From Gammaproteobacteria bacterium (GTDB taxonomy: Bacteria > Pseudomonadota > Gammaproteobacteria > Pseudomonadales > Porticoccaceae): a stretch of 64,000 nucleotides of DNA. Shown piece after piece: positions 1 through 8,178 of this stretch. The notes under the pieces are model-generated. The model was not told the origin of the DNA. It saw only the letters and a list, made by a program, of their open reading frames with translations, and made no database searches. Both the position numbers and the translations under genes were made by a program. The stretch covers positions 146,446-210,445 of the forward strand of contig JACPPB010000012.1 of assembly GCA_016191205.1 (NCBI GenBank). The letters are read 5' to 3'. Position 1 is the stretch's first letter; the number at the start of each line of letters is the position of its first letter.

Positions 1-1
1 G

Positions 2-226
2 CTGCGGGGGCCGGCCGCACGCCCGGGATGCGGGGACTTCTGTTTTGTCTGGGACGGTAGCGCGGCGGCACTCGCCGCGCTGATTGACGCGCTCGCAGTC
101 CCGGTGATTACCGGGCCCGTGGAGCGGCAGGGCGGGCGCGCAGGGGGCACCGCGGTGGGCACGAGCACTTATATTCGTGATCCGGACGGCAATCTGCTCG
201 AGTTCATCATCTATCCCGATAACTGA
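2..226 (+). CDS. VOC (glyoxalase/dioxygenase-fold) protein, C-terminal part
   Basis: The reading frame is open from the window edge to a TGA at 224-226, so only the last 74 residues are present. The end reads YIRDPDGNLLEFIIYPDN, the closing beta strand of vicinal-oxygen-chelate proteins, in which the Glu of LLEF is a metal ligand. The substrate cannot be told from this fragment. It lies 74 bp upstream of a thiolase on the same strand and may share its transcript. Family assignment is based on that one motif; glyoxalase, fosfomycin-type or dioxygenase members are all possible. Confidence 0.7.
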   Translation: MRGPAARPGCGDFCFVWDGSAAALAALIDALAVPVITGPVERQGGRAGGTAVGTSTYIRDPDGNLLEFIIYPDN

Positions 227-300
227 ACCGGTTCCCTGGCCAAGCACGGATTCCATAACATTTTTCGATAACGAAAAACCCCGACGGGAGGCACAGAGCC

Positions 301-1491
301 ATGCGCGAAGTCATGATCGGCGGCACCGGGATGACCCGGTTCGGCAAATACCCGGATGCCAGTATCCGCAGTCTGGTCACCGAGGCGCTCGGCGAAGCGC
401 TGGCGGATGCGAAAGCCACGACCGCCGATGTGGAAACCATTTTTTTCGGGAATGCGGCGGCGGGGCTGTTGACCGGCCAGGAGATGATCACCGGACAGGT
501 CGCCCTGCGCGAGAGCGGGCTCCTGGGCAAGCCGATCATCAATATCGAGAACGCCTGCGCCTCGGCGTCCAGCGCCGCGCATCTCGCCTGGTTGTCGGTA
601 GCATCCGGGCAGGCCGAGGTCGCCCTCGCCATCGGCGCCGAGAAAATGACCCATCCCGACAAGAATGTCTCCTTCCGCGCCCTGGCCGCCGCCATGGATC
701 TGGAAGAGATCCGCGCCGAAACCGGCTCCGACGATCCGCTCACCGCGGCCAGTGCGCCGGGGCGTTCGGGATTCATGGATATCTACGCCGCCAAGGCGCG
801 CAAATACATGGCGCAGACCGGCGCCACGGTGGAAGACTTCGCGCGGGTCGCGGCCAAGAGCCACCATTTCGGCTCGCTCAATCCCAAGGCGCAATTCCAG
901 GGCGGGATGTCCTTCGACGCGATCATGGCCAGCCGCACCATCGTCGAGCCGCTGAAACTGGCGATGTGCTCACCCATCGGCGACGGCGCTGCCGTGCTGG
1001 TGTTCTGTTCCGCCGACTTTGCCCGTCGGCGCGGCCTGGATGCCGTGCGCGCCGCCACCATCACGCTGGTATCCGGACTGCCGGGCGGAGCGAGTTGCAA
1101 TGCGCGCGCCTCCGCGAAAGCCTGTGCCATGGCGGGCGTCGGCCCGGAGGACATCGACGTGGTTGAATTGCACGACGCCGCATCGCCCGCCGAACTCATC
1201 TATGTCGAAGAACTGGGGCTGTGTCCGCCGGGTGGGGGCGTGCAAATGCTCCATGACGGTCAGCTCGAACTGGGCGGCCGCATCCCGGTCAACACCAGTG
1301 GTGGCCTGGTGGCCAAAGGCCATCCCGTCGGCGCCACCGGTTGCGCCCAGATCATCGAGATCGCCGACCAGTTGCGGGGTCGCTGCGGCGCCCGCCAGGT
1401 GGCGGGCGCGCGGGTCGGCATGGCGCAGAACGGCGGCGGCTGGATCGACGATGACACTGCCGCCACGACCTTGACTATCCTCACACACTGA
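301..1491 (+). CDS. thiolase-family protein (acetyl-CoA acetyltransferase/SCP2 type)
   Basis: This 396-residue protein matches the thiolase superfamily over its full length. The nucleophilic Cys is at about residue 86 in NIENACASASSA, and the catalytic His is in GGLVAKGHPVGATG near residue 340. The third motif reads AQNGGGW, with Asn in place of the second Cys, as is common in the SCP2/lipid-carrier branch. It should act on a beta-ketoacyl-CoA in the cytoplasm, by thiolysis or Claisen condensation. The next gene, a SnoaL-like protein, starts 26 bp downstream after its own ribosome binding site, so the two are probably co-transcribed. The substrate is unknown. Contrast with the Cys-less relative at 30148-31320. 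Confidence 0.85.
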   Translation: MREVMIGGTGMTRFGKYPDASIRSLVTEALGEALADAKATTADVETIFFGNAAAGLLTGQEMITGQVALRESGLLGKPIINIENACASASSAAHLAWLSVASGQAEVALAIGAEKMTHPDKNVSFRALAAAMDLEEIRAETGSDDPLTAASAPGRSGFMDIYAAKARKYMAQTGATVEDFARVAAKSHHFGSLNPKAQFQGGMSFDAIMASRTIVEPLKLAMCSPIGDGAAVLVFCSADFARRRGLDAVRAATITLVSGLPGGASCNARASAKACAMAGVGPEDIDVVELHDAASPAELIYVEELGLCPPGGGVQMLHDGQLELGGRIPVNTSGGLVAKGHPVGATGCAQIIEIADQLRGRCGARQVAGARVGMAQNGGGWIDDDTAATTLTILTH

Positions 1492-1517
1492 CATTCAAAT
1501 CAATAAAGGAGAGCACC

Positions 1518-1973
1518 ATGAAAACCCTCGATCAGCGCCTGCAAATACTGGAAGACAAGGATGAAATCCGCGAACTCACCGCGCGTTACTGCTACGCCGT
1601 GGTGGCCCAGGACGGCGATGCGCTGCTGGACATGTTCGCCAGCGATGGCGAATTTCATATGGGCGAATCGTCCTGGCGCGGTCAGGCCGAGCTCAGCAAG
1701 CTGTACAGGGAGCAGGTGGGCGCCATCGCTCCCAAGCCGTTCATTCAGAATCATGTCATCCAGGTCAACGGGGATACCGCCACCGGCAACTGCGCGGTGG
1801 AGATTCGGGTGGTCGAGCAGGGCGAATCGGTCACCGCGTGCGGTCATTACGATGACAACTATCGGCGCGTGAACGGCAAGTGGAAATTTGCCAAGCGGGT
1901 TTTCCACCTGTATCACTGGGCCAAACTGTCGGAAGGCTGGGCCGGCAAGACGACGGGGCCGTCGCTCAAATGA
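1518..1973 (+). CDS. SnoaL-like/NTF2-fold protein
   Basis: The 151-residue protein has the compact cone-shaped NTF2/SnoaL layout: an N-terminal helix pair (LEDKDEIRELTARYCYAV), a central LLDMFASDGEFHMG segment, and a C-terminal strand ending in KWKFAKRVFHLYHW. Members act as small hydrolases, isomerases or dehydratases, often in aromatic or steroid breakdown, and a His/Asp pair such as those around residues 45-50 is commonly catalytic. The start follows AAAGGAG with good spacing. The thiolase immediately upstream supports a shared catabolic role, but the reaction is not determinable from sequence. Confidence 0.75.
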   Translation: MKTLDQRLQILEDKDEIRELTARYCYAVVAQDGDALLDMFASDGEFHMGESSWRGQAELSKLYREQVGAIAPKPFIQNHVIQVNGDTATGNCAVEIRVVEQGESVTACGHYDDNYRRVNGKWKFAKRVFHLYHWAKLSEGWAGKTTGPSLK

Positions 1974-2026
1974 CGCAGGGTGGCGCCGCCACTTCAGAGC
2001 ACTATTGATTCGGAGGTATTGAGCAC

Positions 2027-2392
2027 ATGTCCAGTTACGATCAGGTCGTGACAGGTTTTTCCCGCTCGCTGCAAAACCTTGCAGTGGTACTGGACAAGGC
2101 GGATCGGCACGCGAGAGCGAACAAATACGAAATGGCCGCCTTGCTCGATGCGCGACTGTATCCGGACATGTTTCCCTGCAAACGTCAAATTCAGCTCGCG
2201 ACGGATTTTGCCAAGGGATCGGCGGGGCGCCTGGCAGGTGTCGAAGTCCCGACCTGGGAGGATACGGACAGGTTGCTGAAAAACTGCTGCGGGCACCAGA
2301 GGCGGCGGCTGACCGGGCCCGTCGACGGCCAGTGCCGTCGTGCGAGCGGAATCAAGGCAGCCGGCCTGGCTTTGGCGGGTGCGGCCCCCTGA
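2027..2392 (+). pseudogene. DUF1993 protein truncated by a repeat-element end
   Basis: Residues 1-81 follow the DUF1993 family closely (LQNLAVVLDKADRHA, LYPDMFPCKRQIQLATD, AGVEVPTWEDTD). The family is normally about 165-170 residues. Here homology stops exactly where a 30-bp sequence begins that recurs as the end of the mobile-type repeat at 37505-37645. After it the frame runs on with unrelated Gly/Arg-rich residues to a stop at 2392. The start has a strong GGAGG ribosome binding site. I read this as the N-terminal half of a gene whose remainder was lost by insertion and deletion or recombination at a repeat end. The function of DUF1993 is unknown. Confidence 0.7.
2269..2298 (+). repeat. 30-bp copy of a MITE-like element end
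   Basis: The 30 bases are identical to 37505-37534, the left end of a 141-bp inverted-repeat element. Nothing of the rest of that element follows; bases after 2298 are unrelated. The copy sits at the point where DUF1993 homology ends in the host gene. Confidence 0.8.
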
Positions 2393-2410
2393 GCCGCACC
2401 AGAAAGTTCG

Positions 2411-2516
2411 TATAATATATATTATGTTAAATAAAGCCATGGCCGTGCCAAAACGGCCCGCTGGCTGGCTGGAAACATTCGCACCGAGTGCTTCCTGCGG
2501 GCGCATGGCCTAGAAT
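2411..2516 (+). promoter_or_regulatory. candidate promoter elements upstream of prc
   Basis: Two -10-like hexamers are present: TATAAT at 2411-2416 within an unusually AT-rich 20-bp patch, and TAGAAT at 2511-2516, 20 bp before the prc start. Neither has a convincing -35 hexamer at 17 bp. Either could drive prc; this is a pattern match only. Confidence 0.3.
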
Positions 2517-2536
2517 GCATCCCTCTGTCAATCTCG

Positions 2537-4669
2537 ATGAACCCCCGCATGCGCCTTTTCTGCCGGCTCGGTCTTCTGGGTCTGTTCGTAGTCTGTTCCG
2601 CAACCGCACTGGAACCTCTGGCGCCGCTGACACCGGACACCGAGCAACGCGCCAGCATCCGCGAAATCCTCCACGAACTGGACAAGCATCACTATCGTCA
2701 CCTCACCCTTGACGACACCTTTTCATCGGAACTGCTCGATCTCTATCTGAAGCACCTCGATGCCACCAGAACCTACTTTCTCGCCAGCGACATCGCCGAG
2801 TTTGACGCGTGGCGCAACCAGCTCGATGACGAGTTGCGCGCGGGCAATCTCGATCTGGCGTTTCGTATTTTCAACCGATTCCGGGAGCGCCTGGTCGCGC
2901 GTCTGGAGGCGAATGTCACTTTCCTTGAAAGCGACGCCAAATTCGACTTCGACAGCGACGAATCCCTGCCCATCGACACCGATACCCGCGCCTGGTTCAA
3001 GGACGCCGCGGAGGCGGACGATTACTGGCGCCGCCGTCTGAAGGACGGCATGCTCAGGTTGATCATGTCGGGCAAGGACGCAAAAGCGGCTCGCGAGCTG
3101 TTGGTCAAGCGTTACAAGAGCCAACTGCACCGTGCCAGCTTGCAGCAGTCGCGCGATGCGTTTGAACTCTACGCCAATACCGTCGCCGGGATGTACGACC
3201 CGCACACATCCTACATGGACCCGCGCAGTCTGGAGAATTTCCAGATCAGCATGTCCCTGTCCCTGGAGGGAATCGGCGCCGTGCTGCAAGCGGAAGACGA
3301 ATACACCAAGATCGTCCGCGTCGTGCCCGGCGGTCCGGCCGACAAGCAGGGTCGCCTGCGCGCCGGGGATCGAATTACCGGGGTCGCACAAGGCGTGGAT
3401 GGCGAAATGGTCGATGTCATCGGGTGGCGTCTGGACGATGTGGTCGATCTCATTCGCGGCAAAAAAGACTCTCAGGTTCGACTTGACATACTCCCCGCAA
3501 CTTCAGGTCCCGCGGGAAGTTCCTATTCGGTGACCATAGTAAGGGATCAGGTAAAACTCGAGGAGCAGGCGGCCCGTGGGGACGTCATAACCGTGCCCAG
3601 CGGAAACGCGAAGCTGCGCCTGGGAATCATCACCCTGCCCACGTTTTATATGGATTTCGAAGCGTACCGCAACCGGGACGAAAACTTCCGCAGCACCACG
3701 CGCGATGTCTACAACATCCTGCAATCGTTTCGCGGTGAGAACATCGACGGGATCATTCTCGATCTGCGCAACAACGGTGGCGGCTCCCTCTACGAGGCCA
3801 CGGCCCTCACCGACCTTTTCATCGATCCTGGCCCGGTGGTCCAGATTCGCCACGCCAACGGGAAAGTATCTCTGGATCAGATGGCGGAACATCCGGCCGC
3901 CTATCGGGGGCCACTGGTGGTCCTGATCAACCGCCTGAGCGCCTCGGCTTCGGAAATTTTCGCCGGCGCCATCCAGGACTATGGGCGCGGGCTGATCGTG
4001 GGAACCCAGAGCTTTGGCAAAGGCACTGTGCAGGTGATGACGCCGCTCAAACAGGGTCAGCTCAAGCTGACCGAGTCGAAGTTTTATCGCGTATCCGGCG
4101 ACAGTACGCAGGAACGCGGTGTGGTGCCCGATATCGTCCTGCCGTCGCTCTACGATCTGAAGGAAATCGGCGACGCGAGTCAGGACCGTGTCCTGCACTG
4201 GGATCGCATCAAGCCCGTCGATCATGACACGTACAAGAATGTCGATGGTCTGGTTGCGCCCCTGATTCAGCGTCACGATGCCCGTGTCGCCACCGATGCG
4301 GACTGGCGCTATCTGCTCGAGACGCTGAAATTCGCCGAACAAAACCGCAGCATCAAGGAGCTGCCGCTGAAACGCGCCGAACGCGAACGACTCGACCACG
4401 AACGCGAAGTTGCCCTGTTCGATCTCGCCAATGCCCAGCGCAAGGCCAAGGGCGAGCCAGCCTATGCGGACCTGGGCGCCTGGCGCAAGGAACAAGACGC
4501 CTTGAGTGGTGAGCCGGGAGATGAAGGCGATGCCGCCCTCCCCGCCAAGCCCAAGATCGATCTGGCACATGATCCTTTGTTGAAGGAGACCGGCAGTATC
4601 CTCGGCGATTACGTCGGCCTGTTGACCAAGCGCCGTGAAGCGCTCGCCGGAAATCCCGCTGGATCCTGA
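2537..4669 (+). CDS. prc: tail-specific (C-terminal processing) protease
   Basis: This 710-residue protein has the size and order of Prc/Tsp. It has an N-terminal signal peptide (RLGLLGLFVVCSATA), an N-terminal helical domain (about 35-230), a PDZ domain (about 235-330, including IVRVVPGGPADKQG) and an S41 catalytic domain. The catalytic Ser lies in LSASASEIFAGAIQDYG and the Lys follows in GTQSFGKGTVQ, giving the Ser-Lys dyad. A DUF3340-type C-terminal region completes it. It acts in the periplasm, degrading proteins with non-polar C termini and trimming envelope proteins such as murein endopeptidases. The xthA gene begins 3 bp after its stop. Confidence 0.95.
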   Translation: MNPRMRLFCRLGLLGLFVVCSATALEPLAPLTPDTEQRASIREILHELDKHHYRHLTLDDTFSSELLDLYLKHLDATRTYFLASDIAEFDAWRNQLDDELRAGNLDLAFRIFNRFRERLVARLEANVTFLESDAKFDFDSDESLPIDTDTRAWFKDAAEADDYWRRRLKDGMLRLIMSGKDAKAARELLVKRYKSQLHRASLQQSRDAFELYANTVAGMYDPHTSYMDPRSLENFQISMSLSLEGIGAVLQAEDEYTKIVRVVPGGPADKQGRLRAGDRITGVAQGVDGEMVDVIGWRLDDVVDLIRGKKDSQVRLDILPATSGPAGSSYSVTIVRDQVKLEEQAARGDVITVPSGNAKLRLGIITLPTFYMDFEAYRNRDENFRSTTRDVYNILQSFRGENIDGIILDLRNNGGGSLYEATALTDLFIDPGPVVQIRHANGKVSLDQMAEHPAAYRGPLVVLINRLSASASEIFAGAIQDYGRGLIVGTQSFGKGTVQVMTPLKQGQLKLTESKFYRVSGDSTQERGVVPDIVLPSLYDLKEIGDASQDRVLHWDRIKPVDHDTYKNVDGLVAPLIQRHDARVATDADWRYLLETLKFAEQNRSIKELPLKRAERERLDHEREVALFDLANAQRKAKGEPAYADLGAWRKEQDALSGEPGDEGDAALPAKPKIDLAHDPLLKETGSILGDYVGLLTKRREALAGNPAGS

Positions 4670-4672
4670 TTT

Positions 4673-5485
4673 GTGAAAATAATTTGCTTTAATATCAATG
4701 GAATACGAGCAAGACCTCACCAGTTAGAAGAGATTTTGGTGCGGCACGCGCCAGATGTGATCGGCCTGCAGGAAACCAAGGTCGCGGACGATCAGTTTCC
4801 GCTTGAGGACATTCACCGGCTCGGCTACCAGGCCCTCTACCACGGGCAGAAAGGTCACTACGGCGTCGCCCTGCTCTTTCGCAACCCGCCTGTCGCCAGT
4901 TCCTGCGGGTTCCCCGGGGACGGCGAAGATTCACAGCGCCGCCTGATCAAAGCCAGCTTCACGGCGCCCGGGGGCGACATCCATATCTACAACGCGTACT
5001 TTCCCCAGGGCGAGAGCCGCGCACACCCACAAAAATTTCCCGCCAAGGCGGCGTTTTACCGTGAACTGCTGGCGACGCTGCAACGCGAGCACCTGCCCAC
5101 CGACCGCGTCGTGGTCATGGGCGACATGAACGTCGCGCCGCGCGACATCGATATCGGCATTGGCGAAGACAACCGCAAGCGCTGGCTGCGGACGGGCAAA
5201 TGCTGCTTTCTGCCCGAGGAACGCGAATGGTACGCGGCGCTTACGGGCTGGGGGCTCGAAGACACTTTCCGCAAGTGCCACGGCGACCGCGAGGAAATCT
5301 ACAGCTGGTTCGACTACCGCAGCCGGGGCTTCGAACAGGAACCGCCGCGCGGCCTGCGGATCGATTTCATCCTCGCGAGCGCGAGTCTGTGCGCGCGACT
5401 GGAAGACAGCGGAATCGATCTCGCCATCCGCGCCATGGAACGGCCGTCGGATCATTGCCCGATCTGGGCAAAGTTCAGTCTCTGA
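4673..5485 (+). CDS. xthA: exodeoxyribonuclease III
   Basis: A 270-residue member of the exonuclease-endonuclease-phosphatase superfamily. It shows the XthA hallmarks: [12 protein letters not shown] at the N terminus, the metal-binding Glu in IGLQETK, the active-site Tyr in [15 protein letters not shown], and the terminal catalytic [10 protein letters not shown]. It removes 3' blocking groups and nicks abasic sites in DNA base-excision repair. The start is a GTG 3 bp after the prc stop, which suggests translational coupling to prc. Length matches the family. Confidence 0.93.
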   Translation: MKIICFNINGIRARPHQLEEILVRHAPDVIGLQETKVADDQFPLEDIHRLGYQALYHGQKGHYGVALLFRNPPVASSCGFPGDGEDSQRRLIKASFTAPGGDIHIYNAYFPQGESRAHPQKFPAKAAFYRELLATLQREHLPTDRVVVMGDMNVAPRDIDIGIGEDNRKRWLRTGKCCFLPEEREWYAALTGWGLEDTFRKCHGDREEIYSWFDYRSRGFEQEPPRGLRIDFILASASLCARLEDSGIDLAIRAMERPSDHCPIWAKFSL

Positions 5486-5558
5486 CCCGGAGGTTCCGGT
5501 CAACCGCGAGCCCTGGAGTCCGTTGTAGCAGTCACTGGACCCACCCACGGTGACCTCA

Positions 5559-5951
5559 ATGAAGACCCTGCTCGCGCTGTTCGCCGCTGTTGCTCTGCTT
5601 GTTTTGGCCGTGAGACCCGCGCTGGCCGACGACGACGACGACTACCGCCGCGGCGGAGCACGCTGGGATCGCGATGAGCCCCACTATCGGGGTGGTGACT
5701 ATCACGGTCGCTACCCCGGTCGCGGGTTTCGCGATCGGGATGACTACCGGCCCAGGATCGAACACGAATACCACTACTACCATGAGGTTCGGCCGGTTTA
5801 TTACTACCCGCCGGCACACTATTATTCGTCATCGCACTATTACTATGACGAGGATGACCACCATCACCACCATCATGATAATCACGCTGGCCGTGACCTG
5901 ATCGCGATCATCGGCGGCGCGGTTCTCGTGCACGAAATACTCAACCACTGA
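5559..5951 (+). CDS. secreted His/Tyr/Asp-rich small protein
   Basis: I chose the ATG at 5559 rather than the GTG at 5550 because it begins a clean signal peptide (MKTLLALFAAVALLVLAV, cleavage near PALA/DD). The mature region of about 105 residues is very low in complexity: an Asp run, Tyr/Pro-rich stretches and DEDDHHHHHHDNH near the C terminus, followed by a short hydrophobic tail (LIAIIGGAVLVHEIL). Such clusters suggest divalent-metal binding in the periplasm, but that is inference. It lies just upstream of the ECF sigma operon, on the same strand, and could be one of its targets. No family recognised. Confidence 0.7.
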   Translation: MKTLLALFAAVALLVLAVRPALADDDDDYRRGGARWDRDEPHYRGGDYHGRYPGRGFRDRDDYRPRIEHEYHYYHEVRPVYYYPPAHYYSSSHYYYDEDDHHHHHHDNHAGRDLIAIIGGAVLVHEILNH

Positions 5952-5985
5952 CAAGGGAAACCTGGAAAACACCGAGTGTCGCGCC

Positions 5986-6603
5986 ATGTCGAAGCTATCG
6001 GCGACAGTGGAAATCATCAGCGTGGGAGCCGAGGGTCGTGCTGCCGGTGTCCCTGAGGCACCGGCCCTCATCAGTATGGACAAATTTTTTGCGACGGTGG
6101 AACGGCGCGCCTACGCCATGGCCTATACGGCACTGCGCGACCGGGACGAAGCGCTCGACGTACTGCAGGACGCCATGTTGAAGATGGTTCGGCACTATCG
6201 CCACAAGCCTCCTTCCGATTGGCTGCCGCTGTTTTATCGCATCCTCAACAACCGCATCAACGACAGTTTTCGTGCGCGCAAAACCCATCGCCGCCTGTTT
6301 GGCTGGCTCGGCGGCGCCGCAACCGAAGACGAGAACGATCCGGATCCCCTGGAACAGATCCCCGATCCTGCCCGCGACACACCGGTGGAGCGATTCGAAC
6401 AGGAACGCCGTGTGCTTGCCCTCGAACGTGCGGTCGGCCAGTTGCCCCGCCGGCAGCGCGAAGCTTTTGTGCTGCGCTGCTGGGAAGGGCTCTCCACCGA
6501 ACACACCGCGCATGCCATGGGCTGTACCCAGGGCAGCGTCAAAACCCATTATTTCCGGGCACTTCAGAGCCTCAGAGAACAGCTGGAGGAATTTCGACCA
6601 TGA
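5986..6603 (+). CDS. ECF-type RNA polymerase sigma factor
   Basis: The protein has sigma region 2 (about 35-100, including RDRDEALDVLQDAMLKMVRH and WLPLFYRILNNRIND) and region 4 (about 140-200, including LPRRQREAFVLRCWEGLS and a helix-turn-helix in GCTQGSVKTHYFRAL). The annotated start gives 205 residues. Homologues usually begin at MDKFF, which here is Met31 at 6076, so the first 30 residues may not be translated. It directs RNA polymerase to extracytoplasmic-stress promoters. The stop overlaps the start of the next gene by ATGA, so the putative anti-sigma is coupled to it. Confidence 0.9.
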   Translation: MSKLSATVEIISVGAEGRAAGVPEAPALISMDKFFATVERRAYAMAYTALRDRDEALDVLQDAMLKMVRHYRHKPPSDWLPLFYRILNNRINDSFRARKTHRRLFGWLGGAATEDENDPDPLEQIPDPARDTPVERFEQERRVLALERAVGQLPRRQREAFVLRCWEGLSTEHTAHAMGCTQGSVKTHYFRALQSLREQLEEFRP

Positions 6604-6932
6604 ACGAACAGGAACGCCGCTGGCAGGACACGCTGCGGTCGCTTGAAGCGGACGTGGACCCAATCACCGCACGCCGTCTCACCGATATCCGGCGCACGGT
6701 GCTTGCGGCGCCCGCGCCGCGCCGGTTTGGCCACGGGAGCTGGCTACCCCCGGTGGTTGGCATGGCGATCGCCGCTGCGCTCAGCTTTTGGGCACTGGGT
6801 CCGCATGTGCTGGTGACCCCGGATCCCATGGGCGGCAGCACCCAACCCGGCATGGACGCGGCGGAATTGTATGACCAGCTCGATTTCTACTCCTGGCTGG
6901 CCGACACCGACCTTGACGCCACCAAAGGATGA
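6600..6932 (+). CDS. small single-pass membrane protein, putative anti-sigma factor
   Basis: This 110-residue protein has a soluble N terminus (about 1-45), one transmembrane segment (about 46-68, LPPVVGMAIAAALSFWALG) and a short C-terminal tail ending in YDQLDFYSWLADTD. It resembles the DUF3619-type proteins encoded beside such sigma factors, in which the cytoplasmic part holds the sigma factor at the membrane. It is translationally coupled on both sides by ATGA overlaps. No ZAS zinc motif (HxxxCxxC) is visible. The anti-sigma role rests on position and topology, not on a recognised domain. Confidence 0.65.
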   Translation: MNEQERRWQDTLRSLEADVDPITARRLTDIRRTVLAAPAPRRFGHGSWLPPVVGMAIAAALSFWALGPHVLVTPDPMGGSTQPGMDAAELYDQLDFYSWLADTDLDATKG

Positions 6933-7369
6933 AGCGACGCGCGCTCAACAGCCGCAACGCGGCCCCCGCCGACCGATGTGGCTGGCCGCGATTCTGCCTG
7001 TTGGCGTTGCTGCTCGCCGCGCCGTTGTGTACCTCCGCCAACCCCTTTGCCTTCGTGCCCAGGGCTGATCTTCAACTGGCGGAACACGATGACGATGGTC
7101 GCCAGGACGAAGAAAGAAAGTCCTATCACGAGCGTCGCGGCGACCAATCCGATAATCGCTGGAACAATCCACAACAGCGCCGGTATATCGAAGAGCGCCG
7201 CCGTCGTTTCGAAGCCCTGCCCCAAAATCAGCAGCAGCGGCTCATTCAAGCCCGCGAGCGCTTTCTCCACCTACCGCCCGAGGATCGCGAGCGGCTGCGG
7301 CAACGCTGGCAACAGATGAGTCCGGAAGACCGGCGCCGCTGGCGCGAATCCGAGTTCCATCGCGATTGA
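6929..7369 (+). CDS. DUF3106 periplasmic protein
   Basis: A 146-residue exported protein: signal peptide around residues 20-37 (PRFCLLALLLAAPLCTSA), then a charged linker and a DUF3106 region built of short helices (RRRFEALPQNQQQRLIQ, then LPPEDRERLRQRWQQMSPED). The Q/R-rich helical repeat resembles periplasmic sensors of the CpxP/CnrX type, although no homology is claimed. It is the third gene of the sigma operon; its start overlaps the upstream stop as ATGA and its stop overlaps the next start as TTGA. It may sense the stress that controls the sigma factor; this is inference. Confidence 0.75.
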   Translation: MKRRALNSRNAAPADRCGWPRFCLLALLLAAPLCTSANPFAFVPRADLQLAEHDDDGRQDEERKSYHERRGDQSDNRWNNPQQRRYIEERRRRFEALPQNQQQRLIQARERFLHLPPEDRERLRQRWQQMSPEDRRRWRESEFHRD

Positions 7370-8076
7370 ATATCGGAACGACGTGCCGGACACGGTCGGC
7401 TACGGTCGCCCCGCCGCTACTGCTGACGCTGGCGGTTTCCATCCTGCTGCTCGCCGGCTGTGCTGGCCAGCCAGCACCCCGGCCGCCACCTGCGCCACCG
7501 GCTGCCTCGCAGCGTCTGATACAAACCATAGAACGCGAAAATGGCCCCCAGGCGGCGGCTCGCGTGCGCTACTGGTTCGCGCTGATCGAGCAAGGCAAAT
7601 CCGCGCCCGACGCGGAGCGTCTCCGCCTCGCCAATAATTTTTTCAACGCTGCCCGTTTCACCACGGACATGGAAGTCTGGCAACAGCAGGACTACTGGGC
7701 GACACCGATCGAATTCCTGATCAAGGATGCCGGCGACTGCGAGGAATTCGCCATCGCCAAATACTTCACGCTCCTCCGCATGGGGATCGGCGAAGACGCC
7801 ATGCGCATCACCTATGTGCGCGCCCGGACCCTGCACCAGCCCCATATGGTGCTGGCCTGGTACCCTGCCCCGGATGACGAGCCCCTGATCCTCGACAACA
7901 TTGAACCCCGCATCCTGCCTGCTGGGGAGCGCCCTGACCTCACGCCCGTCTACAGCTTCAACGGCACTACCTTGTGGCTGGCGCGCACCCGCAAGGAGCA
8001 GGTAGCCTCGGGCTCCGCCGCGCAACTGGAGCAATGGCACGAGTTACAGAGGCGTCTGAGCGAGCTGCTTCGATAG
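7366..8076 (+). CDS. lapG: LapG-type periplasmic cysteine protease (peptidase C93, BTLCP family)
   Basis: The 236-residue protein carries the bacterial transglutaminase-like triad: Cys in KDAGDCEEFAIAKYFTL, His in HQPHMVLAWY and Asp in LILDNIEPR. LapG cleaves LapA-type adhesins after a TAAG-like motif and so frees them from the outer membrane. The start is a TTG overlapping the DUF3106 stop (TTGA), so it is the fourth coupled gene of the sigma operon. Its N terminus ends in LLLAGCAGQ, a lipobox, so it may be lipid-anchored, unlike the soluble Pseudomonas enzyme. The adhesin gene converges on it from the other strand. No LapD partner is visible in the window. Confidence 0.85.
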   Translation: MNIGTTCRTRSATVAPPLLLTLAVSILLLAGCAGQPAPRPPPAPPAASQRLIQTIERENGPQAAARVRYWFALIEQGKSAPDAERLRLANNFFNAARFTTDMEVWQQQDYWATPIEFLIKDAGDCEEFAIAKYFTLLRMGIGEDAMRITYVRARTLHQPHMVLAWYPAPDDEPLILDNIEPRILPAGERPDLTPVYSFNGTTLWLARTRKEQVASGSAAQLEQWHELQRRLSELLR

Positions 8077-8110
8077 CGATTGGCGAGTTACGCGGGGATC
8101 GGCGACGATG

Positions 8111-8143
8111 AAAATAAAAAAGCCGCCACCCGAAGGTGGCGGC
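8111..8143 (-). terminator. Rho-independent terminator of the adhesin gene
   Basis: A perfect 9-bp stem (8122-8130 with 8135-8143) and a 4-base loop are followed, on the minus strand, by a T-rich tract (8111-8121). It lies 36 bp past the adhesin stop. The plus strand lacks a T tract after the stem, so it terminates mainly minus-strand transcription. Confidence 0.85.
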
Positions 8144-8178
8144 CAGATACTTCTCCCTGCTCTCGAACGCCTTGGTCG

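Noticed and set aside
2411-2424. AT-rich TATAATATATATTA as a strong promoter or integration site
   Set aside because: It has a -10-like hexamer but no -35 at the right distance, and no direct repeats or tRNA end to support an attachment site.
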